A stretch of DNA of 10,305 nt. It comes from Deltaproteobacteria bacterium. GTDB taxonomy: Bacteria > Desulfobacterota > Desulfobaccia > Desulfobaccales > 0-14-0-80-60-11. Below the pieces are notes generated by a model. It did not search any database. It saw nothing but the letters and a program-made list of their open reading frames with translations, and had not been told where the DNA came from. The first letter of the stretch is position 1. Every line of letters begins with the position of its first letter. The translations under genes and the position numbers were made by a program. The stretch is from assembly GCA_021817645.1 (NCBI GenBank), contig JAKAGH010000086.1, positions 1-10,305 on the forward strand, read 5' to 3'. Shown here in pieces: positions 1 to 7,611 of the stretch.

Positions 1-773
1 GTGAAGGCCACTTCCTGCACCGCGGTGGAGCCCGCCTCCCGGATATGGTAACCGCTGATGCTGATGGTGTTCCACTGGGGCACTTCGGCCGTGCAGTAGG
101 CGAAGATATCGGTAATCAGGCGCATGCTCGGCCGGGGCGGGAAGATATAGGTGCCCCGGGAGGAATATTCTTTCAAGATGTCGTTTTGCACCGTGCCCCG
201 GAGTTTGGCAAAGGGGACGCCCTGTTTTTCCGCCATGGCCAGGTACATGGCCAGGAGCACCGCACAGGGGGAGTTGATGGTCATGGAGGTGGAGACCTGG
301 TCCAGGGGGATGCCCTGGAAAAGCCGTTCCATGTCCCAGAGGGAGTCGATGGAGACTCCCACCTTGCCGACCTCGCCCTGGGCCAGAGGGTGATCGGAGT
401 CGAAGCCGATCTGGGTGGGCAGGTCGAAGGCCACGGAGAGGCCGGTCTGACCGGACTTCAAGAGGAAGTGATAGCGCTCATTGGTCTCTTCGGCGCTGCC
501 GAAGCCGGCATACTGGCGCATGGTCCAATAGCGGCCCCGGTAGGCCGTGGGCTGCACCGCCCGGGTGTAAGGGTACTGGCCGGGGAGGCCCAGTTGCTTC
601 AGGTAGTCGAAGCCTTCCATGTCCAGGGGGGTGTAGACCCGCTGCACCGGGATACCGGAGGTATTGACGAACTCCTTCTTCCGTTCCGGCATCTTCTGCA
701 GCACCTTCTCCACTTTTTCGTCATACTTGGCCTTGGCGGCCTGCAGGGCTGCTAATTTCTGGGGATCACACAT
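1..773 (-). CDS. Methylmalonyl-CoA mutase, large subunit (partial, N-terminal 257 residues)
   Basis: Adenosylcobalamin-dependent interconversion of (R)-methylmalonyl-CoA and succinyl-CoA in the cytoplasm. Seen: 257 residues of the substrate-binding TIM barrel, running off the left edge. Clear family motifs are MRQYAGFGSAEETNERY (85-101), GLSVAFDLPTQIGFDSDHP (111-129), GTVQNDILKEYSSRGTYIFP (193-212) and ISISGYHIREAG (237-248). Residues equivalent to the Propionibacterium active-site Tyr89, Gln197, Arg207, Tyr243 and His244 are kept (Tyr88, Gln196, Arg206, Tyr242, His243). This supports methylmalonyl-CoA rather than isobutyryl-CoA mutase, which has Phe and Gln at the first and third of these sites. 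Start: ATG at 773, preceded by GAGGTG seven bases upstream. Whether the B12-binding domain is fused or a separate subunit cannot be seen. It lies downstream of the decarboxylase-like genes on the same strand, with a 343-base gap. Confidence 0.95.
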   Translation of the reverse strand, partial: MCDPQKLAALQAAKAKYDEKVEKVLQKMPERKKEFVNTSGIPVQRVYTPLDMEGFDYLKQLGLPGQYPYTRAVQPTAYRGRYWTMRQYAGFGSAEETNERYHFLLKSGQTGLSVAFDLPTQIGFDSDHPLAQGEVGKVGVSIDSLWDMERLFQGIPLDQVSTSMTINSPCAVLLAMYLAMAEKQGVPFAKLRGTVQNDILKEYSSRGTYIFPPRPSMRLITDIFAYCTAEVPQWNTISISGYHIREAGSTAVQEVAF

Positions 774-953
774 AAACGGGCACCTCGTTTGGGATAAATG
801 GAAATGGTTCAAGTGAGGGGGCAAAACGCGGTTTCTGGCCCTGCTCACCAAAAGTTGACGGCAGACCGGCTTTTTTGCCGGGGCGGACCCAGGTGTCCCC
901 CCCGACAAAGACGACTGGTGCTAAAGCATGCTTAACAAGAGAGAGAAGGTGTG

Positions 954-979
954 AAAATCAGGCAATTTCTGATTTTTTT
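954..979. terminator. AT-rich inverted repeat, possible weak terminator
   Basis: AAAATCAG (954-961) pairs perfectly with CTGATTTT (969-976) around a seven-base loop, and the T run continues to 979. Read on the plus strand it looks like a weak intrinsic terminator, but no plus-strand gene precedes it. Read on the minus strand it could help end the OadB-like transcript, with only a short U run. The stem contains just two G-C pairs, so it may be chance. Confidence 0.3.
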
Positions 980-1055
980 GTCAAAGAATCTCTTACACCG
1001 CCTTCCTTCTCTGCCGACTCATACTTTTTCCCAATCAAAGGCATATTTTTCGATC

Positions 1056-1113
1056 GGGGCGCACCGGGTGCTCGCCCAATCGCCCCTGGGTGGACACCCG
1101 GGGGCGCCCCTAC
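1056..1113. repeat. GTAGGGGCGAA-family hairpin repeat, diverged copy
   Basis: This GC-rich stretch starts with GGGGCGCACC, ends with GGGGCGCCCCTAC, and has internal CCCGGG-type inverted arms. Its right end (GCGCCCCTAC) matches the ends of the copies at 5411-5475 and 9156-9215. It is the least conserved of the three. It lies three bases past the stop codon (1117-1119) of the OadB-like gene, so it would form a hairpin in the 3' untranslated part of that transcript. Confidence 0.6.
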
Positions 1114-1116
1114 GCC

Positions 1117-2214
1117 TCAATGCCCGCCCAGGATACTCCAGAGAAGGCCGGAGGTCAAGGTAGCGGCGAGCAAGGCCGCCTGGCTGGTGGCCAGGGCGTG
1201 GTAAAACAGGTTGTTATGGGCATCTTCCCGGCGGCCCACGATCTGCACCATCTGGGCGGCGTCCGGCACCAGACCCAGGGCCGCGGCGCCGATCAAGGGG
1301 TTGATCTTTTGGGCAAAAAACAGGTTGTGCACCTTGATGGCCAGGATCACCAGGATGTTGGCCAGAAACAGGGCCATCAGCCCCAGCAGAATTATCTTGA
1401 GAAACGCCAGGGAGAAAATCAGGGAAACATGACACTGGCTGCCCACGGCCAGACCCAAAAGCAGGGCCACGATATCGGCCAGGCGGTTGGACAGGGTGCG
1501 GGCCAGGCGGTCCACTACCCCCGCTTCCTTGAGGATATTGCCCAGAAAAAACATGCCGGTGAGCAGAGCCGCCCAGGGCACCAGGATCAGGGTCAGGGCC
1601 AGGCCGGCCCCGGCGAACAGCAGGCTTTCCCGCCGGCTCACCTTGCGGCTGGGAGGCATCCGCAGCATGCGCTCCTGTTTGCTGGTCAACAGGTCCACCA
1701 GATAAGGCTGCAGCCAGAAGTATAAGCCGATGAGGGTGAAGGCCGCCAGGGAGACCGGGCCGGTGAGTTCCGGGGCGATCTTGGCCGCCAAAAAGGTGGC
1801 GGCCAGGCCGTCGCCGCCGCCGATGAGCGCGGCGCTGCCGGCCTGGGAGGGCTCCAAACCCAGGCCCCACCCCAAAAAGAGGACCGCCAAAAAAGCCAGG
1901 GGAGTCAGCAGTCCCAGGACCAGGAGCCGGGGGTGGGCGATGAGGTAAGTCAGATTGGCGCCCGCGCCCCACCCCAGGAAGATCAGGGCCGGATAGAGAC
2001 CGGAACTCAAGCCGCCCTGGAGGGTGAGGAAGAAAGGCGCCAAGGCTGCGTTCAAAGCGGGGATGGGTAGATTGGCGAGGAGCAGGCCCGCGGCCAGGGG
2101 CACGAGAAAGACCGGCTGCAGCCGGAAAATCACCGCCACATAGATCAATCCCAGGGCCAGAACGGCCATCAGGACCCAAAGACCCAACTGCAACAGACTC
2201 GTATCTCCCGGCAT
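1117..2214 (-). CDS. OadB/GcdB-like membrane protein (Na+-translocating decarboxylase beta subunit family), divergent
   Basis: The family beta subunit couples decarboxylation of carboxybiotin to Na+ export across the inner membrane. Seen: 365 residues, very hydrophobic, about nine membrane segments, at the short end for the family. Family hallmarks are LIFLGWGAG (77-85), IGGGDGLAATFLAAKIAPEL (131-150), GNILKEAGVVDRL (225-237) and KINPLIGAA (303-311). By alignment from memory with Klebsiella OadB, Asp203, Asn373 and Gly377 are kept (Asp135, Asn305, Gly309), but Tyr229, Ser382 and Arg389 are replaced by Leu161, Gly314 and Gln321. The usual VGSSA/ADTF stretch reads VGSQCHVSLIF. Start: ATG 2214, with only a weak purine stretch upstream. 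It follows the biotin-carrier gene by 137 bases containing a palindromic repeat. It may be a working pump variant, a non-pumping decarboxylase, or a re-purposed paralogue. Confidence 0.88.
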   Translation of the reverse strand: MPGDTSLLQLGLWVLMAVLALGLIYVAVIFRLQPVFLVPLAAGLLLANLPIPALNAALAPFFLTLQGGLSSGLYPALIFLGWGAGANLTYLIAHPRLLVLGLLTPLAFLAVLFLGWGLGLEPSQAGSAALIGGGDGLAATFLAAKIAPELTGPVSLAAFTLIGLYFWLQPYLVDLLTSKQERMLRMPPSRKVSRRESLLFAGAGLALTLILVPWAALLTGMFFLGNILKEAGVVDRLARTLSNRLADIVALLLGLAVGSQCHVSLIFSLAFLKIILLGLMALFLANILVILAIKVHNLFFAQKINPLIGAAALGLVPDAAQMVQIVGRREDAHNNLFYHALATSQAALLAATLTSGLLWSILGGH

Positions 2215-2276
2215 TTGTTTGCTTCGCTAAGTTCCGCCCCCAAAGATATCTTAAAGCATAAACAGGACGGTCTTTT

Positions 2277-2324
2277 CTCCCTCCCCCTTCGAGGGGGAAG
2301 GGTCGGGGTGGGGGTGGCGTCTTT
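2277..2324. repeat. GC-rich palindrome family, single-arm copy
   Basis: This 48-base unit begins CTCCCTCCCCCTTCGAGGGG and ends GGGGGTGGCGTCTTT. It is nearly identical to the reverse complement of the right arm of the copy at 9340-9450 (9402-9449). The 5' half forms a CCCCC/GGGGG hairpin with a TTCG loop. It occupies much of the spacer between the biotin-carrier and OadB-like genes, so it would sit inside their mRNA if they are co-transcribed. Confidence 0.8.
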
Positions 2325-2351
2325 TTGCTATTTACAGCCCGCAGTCAAACA

Positions 2352-2828
2352 CTAGCCTGCGGCCACCACTACCAGGACATCACCCACGGACACGTTGTCC
2401 CCTTTACTCACCCGCACCTCTTGGACCACCCCGGGAATGACCGTCTGCAGGTCGTTTTCCATCTTCATGGCCTCCAGCTTCACCACCGTGGCTCCGGCCT
2501 GCACCTGGTCCCCCACCTGCACCAGTACCTCCAGGATGGAGCCGGGCATGGGCGCCATCACTGCCCCCGGAGCCGCTGCTCCGGCCGGCTTTTCCGGGGC
2601 CGGCGCCGCCGGCGCCGCTGAGGAGGGCGGGACCACCGGCCGGGGCGGGGCCACCGGCCGGCTGGGAGCAGGCTGGGGCGCGGCCGGCGGGACTGCCCCC
2701 GGCGCCAGAGGCCGGAAATTCACGTCATAGGTGCGGCCATTGACCAGCACCTGGGCCTGCTCGCCCGTCAGGGAGAGCACCTCTATCTCGTAGGTCTTAC
2801 CACCGATGGTGAGCTGATAACGCCGCAT
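2352..2828 (-). CDS. Biotin carboxyl carrier protein/subunit (decarboxylase gamma/delta type)
   Basis: Carries CO2 as carboxybiotin between a carboxyltransferase and the membrane beta subunit. Seen: 158 residues in three parts: a small N-terminal beta region (1-38, ITIGGKTYEIEV-like), a long Ala/Pro-rich flexible linker (about 41-88), and a C-terminal biotinyl domain (about 90-157) with the EAMKMEND motif. Lys122 is the expected biotinylation site. The usual APMPG (92-96) and ...GDVLVVV ends are intact, so the domain looks functional. Start: ATG 2828, weak AGAGA Shine-Dalgarno. It begins two bases after the OadG-like stop codon, implying translational coupling. This layout matches free biotin subunits of methylmalonyl-CoA/glutaconyl-CoA decarboxylases (MmdC, GcdC) and transcarboxylase 1.3S. 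The partner carboxyltransferase is not in the window. Confidence 0.93.
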   Translation of the reverse strand: MRRYQLTIGGKTYEIEVLSLTGEQAQVLVNGRTYDVNFRPLAPGAVPPAAPQPAPSRPVAPPRPVVPPSSAAPAAPAPEKPAGAAAPGAVMAPMPGSILEVLVQVGDQVQAGATVVKLEAMKMENDLQTVIPGVVQEVRVSKGDNVSVGDVLVVVAAG

Positions 2829-2830
2829 GT

Positions 2831-3244
2831 CTATCTCTTCTGCATATTGATCCGACCCTGCATGGCCTGCCAGCGCCCGGACAAGGCCCAGGCGGAACCC
2901 CCGGCGGCAGGGGCTTGAATTCCCACAATTTGCACCGGCTCTTGTTGATATAAAGTCAGGGCCAGGCCGATGGCTGCGGCCAGCAGCGGCTCATCCGCAG
3001 CAGTTTCCTGTCTGCTGGCCAAAGGTTCCCGGGGCGGCAGCGCGGGAGCAACCCGTGCCGCCTCTGGAGGAGGAGGCTCCGTCAGGGAGGGCCCAGGTTC
3101 CCCCAAACTCCAGGGAGCCACGGGACCGGCGTCCCCGGCCTTTAAGATCCGGGGCAAGAGAGTGGCACTCCACCCCAGCAAGCCCCCCAAGGCCAGGATC
3201 GCTATCAAACCTAATATGCCTGCTCCTAAAATCTCTAGAGCCAT
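2831..3244 (-). CDS. OadG-like decarboxylase gamma/delta subunit
   Basis: Small membrane-anchored subunit that in oxaloacetate and methylmalonyl-CoA decarboxylases holds the peripheral subunits to the beta subunit. Seen: 137 residues; one N-terminal membrane segment (about 5-33, ILGAGILGLIAILALGGLLG); a Pro-rich linker (about 41-74); a short C-terminal amphipathic part with LLAAAIGLALTLYQQE (87-102) and SAWALSGRWQAMQGRI (117-132). The W...GR..M..R pattern is characteristic of the C-terminus of this family. Start: ATG 3244, weak TAAGG-like Shine-Dalgarno. The next gene, the biotin carrier, begins two bases after the stop codon. The family is poorly conserved, so the call relies on size, topology, the C-terminal motif and the neighbours. 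Confidence 0.82.
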   Translation of the reverse strand: MALEILGAGILGLIAILALGGLLGWSATLLPRILKAGDAGPVAPWSLGEPGPSLTEPPPPEAARVAPALPPREPLASRQETAADEPLLAAAIGLALTLYQQEPVQIVGIQAPAAGGSAWALSGRWQAMQGRINMQKR

Positions 3245-3276
3245 CGCCTTACTTTTTACACAACGTCTTTTTTTTC

Positions 3277-3311
3277 GTCAGTCTGGAAATATTCCGGGAT
3301 GCCGGACTGAC
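3277..3311. repeat. Hairpin in the leader of the OadG-like gene
   Basis: GTCAGTCTGG (3277-3286) and CCGGACTGAC (3302-3311) form a ten-pair stem with one G-U, and the loop contains GGAAATATTCC-like symmetry. An eight-base T run lies to its left on the plus strand, which is the wrong side for a minus-strand terminator. It is 33 bases upstream of the OadG-like start. It may be a degenerate dispersed hairpin or an mRNA stability element. Confidence 0.5.
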
Positions 3312-3314
3312 AAA

Positions 3315-3424
3315 CTCCTTCTCCCTGCGAGGGAAGGGGGTTGGGGGGAGGGTGGCGGTTTATCCTCCCGAATCACTAAAGACGCCACCCCTACCCTAAC
3401 CCTCCCCCCTCAAAGGGTGAGGGA
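3315..3424. repeat. GC-rich palindrome family, two-arm copy
   Basis: A left arm (about 3315-3358, with CTCCCTGCGAGGGAAGGGGG) and a right arm (3378-3424, starting AAAGACGCCACCCC) are inverted relative to each other around a short AT-richer centre. The same two-arm layout, including the AAAGACGCCACCCC junction, occurs at 9340-9450, and a single arm occurs at 2277-2324. It lies between the synthase-like gene and the OadG-like gene, within a 236-base gap. Confidence 0.8.
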
Positions 3425-3455
3425 ATATTTCATTATTTAGAGGATGTTTGATACT

Positions 3456-3476
3456 GGCCACTGACCACTGGCCACT
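3456..3476. repeat. Heptanucleotide tandem repeat (3 units)
   Basis: Three seven-base units GGCCACT, GACCACT, GGCCACT run head to tail. Units one and three are identical and the middle one differs at one base. The block ends four bases from the stop codon (3481-3483) of the synthase-like gene. It shares its seven-base period and alternating pattern, but not its core sequence, with the blocks at 5329-5370, 9842-9869 and 9948-9975. Confidence 0.65.
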
Positions 3477-3480
3477 TTCC

Positions 3481-5310
3481 TTAAATCTCCCCTTCCTGCT
3501 CCATCTTCGCCAGGTCCTGGAAGCGGATATCCAGGCCCAGGACGCCCTGGATTTCGTCGTTTTCGTTGCGCACCGGCACGCTAACGGTGATGCACAGGGC
3601 GCTGGTGAACCGGGAGGTGTAGAAATCCGACACGAAGACCTTACCCGATTTGATGGGTTCAATGAACCAGGCGCGGTTGGAGAGATCCTCGTCCAGCTTC
3701 ATGTCTTCGTATTTAGCCCGGTCGACGATATGGGTGATGTTCCGGGTGATTTTACGGCCCTCCAGGTTGGTGACGTACATGAACTGGATAAAGGGATTGA
3801 GGTCCAGAACCTGCTGCAGCACCGGCTCCACCTGGGCCGGCGCCATGGTGCGGATCTCGTCCCGTTGCGCCAGGTCCTCGGCCAGGTGGGCCGCCAGTTG
3901 GTAGGCCTTTTCCTTAAGCCGGTCGAATTCCGAAACAAAGAGTTCGGGCAGGTATTTCCGGGCCAGGCTTTCCATTTCTTCGTTGGAGATGGAAGTGCAG
4001 CGCCCGGACTCATACTGCTCCATGATCCGCTTATGAATCTTGGAGACCCCGGGGTGGCCCTTTTCCACCTGTTTCTCGCCTTCCAGAGAGAGCCGGGCGT
4101 TGACCCAGTGGACGATGCCCGCCTTGCCGGATTTGTCGGTCATGGTGATGGTCACCGGCCTTTTCAAGATGCGGCTGGTGTCAAAGGCGTTGTAAATCTC
4201 TTCGTTTTTCAGCAGGCCGTCCGCGTGGATGCCGGCGCTGGTGGCGTTGAAGTTCTTGCCCACAAACGGATAATTGGGCGGAATATGATAATGCAGCTCT
4301 TTTTCGAAATATTGAGCGATATCGGTGATCACCGTGGTGTCGATCCCGTCCATGGAGCCCCGCAGAGAGATATACTCCATGATCAGGGCCTCGATGGGGG
4401 CGTTGCCGGTGCGCTCCCCAAAACCTAAAAGCGTGCCGTTTACGGCCGCGCAACCGTAAAGCCAGGCGGTGACGCCGTTGACGAAGACCTTGTGGAAATC
4501 GTTATGGCCGTGCCATTCCAGGAGGTGGCCGGGCACGCCGCCGTCTTCGATCATGGCCCGGACCAGCTTGGGCACGCTCCGGGGCAGGGCCGCGCCGGGA
4601 TAAGGCACGCCATAGCCCATGGTGTCGCAGAGGCGCACCTTGATGTCGATGCCGCTCTTCTGGCGCAGTTTCATCAACTCCAGGGCCAGGGGCACGCAGA
4701 AACCGTAGATATCCGCCCGGGTGACGTCCTCGAAGTGGCAGCGGGGGGCGATCCCCTGGTCCAGGGCCGCCTTGACGATGCCCAGATATTCATCCATGGC
4801 CTTGCGCCGGCCCCACTTGAGTTTCAAGAAAATATGGTAATCCGACACCGAAGTGAGAATACCGGTTTCCTTCAATCCCAGATCCTTCACCAGCTTCAGG
4901 TCCGCGGCCACGGCCCGGATCCAGCCGGTGATCTCGGGATAGAGATAACCCCGCTCCCGGCACCGTTCCACCGCTTCCTTGTCCTTGGCGCTGTAGAGGA
5001 AAAACTCGCTCTGCCGGACAATACCCTTGGGCCCGGAGAGCTTGTGAAGCATATCGAAGATCTCCACGATCTGCCGCACCGTATAAGGCGGCCGGGCCTG
5101 CTGGCCGTCCCGGAAGGTGGTGTCGGTGATGATCATCTCCTCCGGCGGCTGGGGCATAACGAACTTGTAATCGAAATCGATGCGGGCCACCTCCGTGTAC
5201 GGGAAGATTTGCCGCATCAAATTGGGTTCTTCCACTTCCTGGAGCTTATGCTCCCAGAATTGGGAATGCTCATGATCCAACAAACGACGATCTCTGTTCC
5301 AACGGGCCAT
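3481..5310 (-). CDS. DRE-TIM metallolyase (Re-citrate/isopropylmalate synthase-like) with C-terminal Cache domain
   Basis: Likely condenses acetyl-CoA with a 2-oxo acid in the cytoplasm. Seen: 609 residues. The TIM barrel (about 57-320) has ITDTTFRDGQQ (61-71; Arg67, Asp68 catalytic/metal), RQSEFF (99-104), WHGHND (266-271; metal ligands His267, His269) and GFGERTGNAPIEAL (296-309). SAGIHADG (358-365) is typical of homocitrate/isopropylmalate synthases. A helical region (about 365-490) follows. Residues about 490-603 then read as a Cache sensor domain: NRAWF (545-549), FYTSRFTSALCITVSVPV (563-580), IQGVLGLDIRF (587-597). No signal peptide or membrane segment is seen. The LeuA regulatory domain is absent. 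Position 228 is Cys, where biotin-dependent carboxyltransferases have the carbamylated Lys of KDM, so it is not an OadA. Start: ATG 5310 with AGGATGG upstream. Re-citrate synthase is favoured by overall resemblance; substrate unproven. Confidence 0.82.
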   Translation of the reverse strand: MARWNRDRRLLDHEHSQFWEHKLQEVEEPNLMRQIFPYTEVARIDFDYKFVMPQPPEEMIITDTTFRDGQQARPPYTVRQIVEIFDMLHKLSGPKGIVRQSEFFLYSAKDKEAVERCRERGYLYPEITGWIRAVAADLKLVKDLGLKETGILTSVSDYHIFLKLKWGRRKAMDEYLGIVKAALDQGIAPRCHFEDVTRADIYGFCVPLALELMKLRQKSGIDIKVRLCDTMGYGVPYPGAALPRSVPKLVRAMIEDGGVPGHLLEWHGHNDFHKVFVNGVTAWLYGCAAVNGTLLGFGERTGNAPIEALIMEYISLRGSMDGIDTTVITDIAQYFEKELHYHIPPNYPFVGKNFNATSAGIHADGLLKNEEIYNAFDTSRILKRPVTITMTDKSGKAGIVHWVNARLSLEGEKQVEKGHPGVSKIHKRIMEQYESGRCTSISNEEMESLARKYLPELFVSEFDRLKEKAYQLAAHLAEDLAQRDEIRTMAPAQVEPVLQQVLDLNPFIQFMYVTNLEGRKITRNITHIVDRAKYEDMKLDEDLSNRAWFIEPIKSGKVFVSDFYTSRFTSALCITVSVPVRNENDEIQGVLGLDIRFQDLAKMEQEGEI

Positions 5311-5328
5311 AATCTGCCATCCTATAGC

Positions 5329-5370
5329 TGTCAGCCTTCAGCGGTCAGCTTTCAGCGGTCAGCTTTCAGC
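5329..5370. repeat. Heptanucleotide tandem repeat (6 units)
   Basis: On the minus strand six consecutive heptads read GCTGAAA, GCTGACC, GCTGAAA, GCTGACC, GCTGAAG, GCTGACA, a near-perfect alternation of two unit types. The block ends 18 bases upstream of the synthase-like start codon, next to its Shine-Dalgarno, so it lies in the mRNA leader of that gene. Confidence 0.85.
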
Positions 5371-5410
5371 TTTTTGTTATTTCAATTTCCCAGCAAATAT
5401 ATATTTTTCC

Positions 5411-5475
5411 GTAGGGGGGAATCTTGTATTCGCCCTGGGCGCCACATGCTGGGCGAACACCAGGTTCGCCCCTAC
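5411..5475. repeat. GTAGGGGCGAA-family hairpin repeat
   Basis: The left end GTAGGGGGGAATCTTGTATT and right end GGGCGAACACCAGGTTCGCC, continuing CCTAC, are inverted complements that form a long GC-rich hairpin. It closely matches the copy at 9156-9215. It lies two bases past the aspS stop codon (5478-5480) on that gene's 3' side. No U run follows on the minus strand, so it would be a stability or Rho-related structure rather than a textbook intrinsic terminator. Confidence 0.85.
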
Positions 5476-5477
5476 GG

Positions 5478-7268
<1,791 letters not shown>

Positions 7269-7298
7269 CTTTGATTTCTCCCAAACCCTTAGCACCAA

Positions 7299-7311
7299 CC
7301 CCTAAAAGGGG
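7299..7311. repeat. Short CCCC/GGGG hairpin at the aspS 5' side
   Basis: CCCC TAAAA GGGG forms a small hairpin, followed by GTGGGGAGGGG. It appears to be a short or decayed relative of the CCCCCTTTT-type palindromes in the same spacer. Confidence 0.5.
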
Positions 7312-7374
7312 TGGGGAGGGGAGCTATTGGAGCGCTCCGTAATAGCTATGATATTTATGTTGCAAAATTATTTA

Positions 7375-7406
7375 CCCTCCTTTTCTAAAGGGGGGGAGGG
7401 GGGATT
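7375..7406. repeat. CCCCCTTTT-type palindromic repeat, copy 1
   Basis: CCCTCCTTTTCTAAAGGGGG continues into GGAGGGGGGATT. The arms CCTCCTTT and AAAGGGGG can pair. The GGGGGGATT end is shared with the copy at 7512-7547. Confidence 0.65.
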
Positions 7407-7468
7407 AGTTGATAGTCCCCCTTAAATCCAAATTAAGGTTCATTTATATTGCTCTTTCCAAAGGAATT

Positions 7469-7485
7469 GGTGGGCAGTGCCCACC
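7469..7485. repeat. GGTGGGCA palindrome
   Basis: GGTGGGCAGTGCCCACC is an inverted repeat with eight-base arms around a single central base. It is embedded among the CCCCCTTTT-type repeats. A related GGTGGGC...CCCACC arrangement with a longer centre occurs at about 9525-9550. Confidence 0.65.
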
Positions 7486-7511
7486 ACATTTCTTCTGAAA
7501 GGACAGTTCTT

Positions 7512-7547
7512 ATCCCCCCCCTTGAAAAAGGGGGGGTAGGGGGGATT
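7512..7547. repeat. CCCCCTTTT-type palindromic repeat, copy 2
   Basis: ATCCCCCCCCTTGAAAAAGG continues into GGGGGTAGGGGGGATT. The CCCCCCCTT and AAGGGGGGG arms make a strong hairpin with a short A-rich loop. Confidence 0.75.
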
Positions 7548-7570
7548 TGCAGGTGCCCGAAATCATCTTA

Positions 7571-7596
7571 AATCCCCCTTTTCCAAAAGGGGACTT
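7571..7596. repeat. CCCCCTTTT-type palindromic repeat, copy 3
   Basis: AATCCCCCTTTTCCAAAAGG followed by GGACTT gives CCCCTTTT/AAAAGGGG arms around a two-base centre. It begins 16 bases beyond the hisS stop codon (7612-7614) on the 3' side. On the hisS transcript no U run follows the hairpin, so intrinsic termination there is doubtful. Confidence 0.75.
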
Positions 7597-7611
7597 AAAA
7601 TCCGCCTCCCC

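Larger units (their letters stand above)
774..1116. other. Non-coding gap upstream of the mutase gene
   Basis: This gap separates the OadB-like stop codon from the mutase start. It holds a GTAGGGGCGAA-family hairpin (1056-1113), an AT-rich inverted repeat (954-979), and a small CCGGC/GCCGG hairpin with a six-base loop at 866-881 that would lie in the mutase mRNA leader. A perfect minus-strand TTGACA is present at 975-980, but no good -10 box follows at 16-18 bases, so I do not call a promoter. No cobalamin riboswitch motif is visible here. I see no convincing protein-coding sequence. Confidence 0.7.
7269..7611. other. Repeat-filled spacer between hisS and aspS
   Basis: This 343-base non-coding spacer holds the palindromes listed separately plus a hairpin at 7323-7346 (GCTATT...AATAGC with a GGAGCGCTCC core), which lies in the leader upstream of aspS. 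Between 7341 and 7374 the sequence is AT-rich, and a minus-strand TTGCAA/TATTAC pair with only 15 bases between them is too poor to call a promoter. No T-box or other riboswitch motif is seen. If hisS and aspS are co-transcribed, all these hairpins lie in the mRNA. Confidence 0.7.

Noticed and set aside
774..1000. Promoter or cobalamin riboswitch upstream of the B12-dependent mutase
   Set aside because: A TTGACA at 975-980 lacks a proper -10 box, and none of the B12-box or conserved-core motifs found at 9611-9775 occurs here.
1214..2179. Minus-strand alternate frame (321 codons) inside the OadB-like gene
   Set aside because: Pro/Gly/Arg-rich out-of-frame translation of a gene whose correct frame is recognisably OadB-like.
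3448..4428. Plus-strand frames opposite the synthase-like gene and, similarly, opposite the mutase (45-755) and hisS (7660-8211)
   Set aside because: All are shadows of strongly conserved minus-strand genes, with no ribosome sites or recognisable domains.
3481..5310. Oxaloacetate decarboxylase alpha subunit (OadA), suggested by the OadB/OadG neighbours
   Set aside because: The motifs are DTTFRDGQQ and GFGERTGN, not the RDAHQSL and KDMAG of carboxyltransferases. The position of the carbamylated Lys is Cys228, and no biotin domain is attached.
7299..7611. CRISPR array
   Set aside because: The repeats are palindromes of differing length and sequence without regular spacers, and no cas gene is present.
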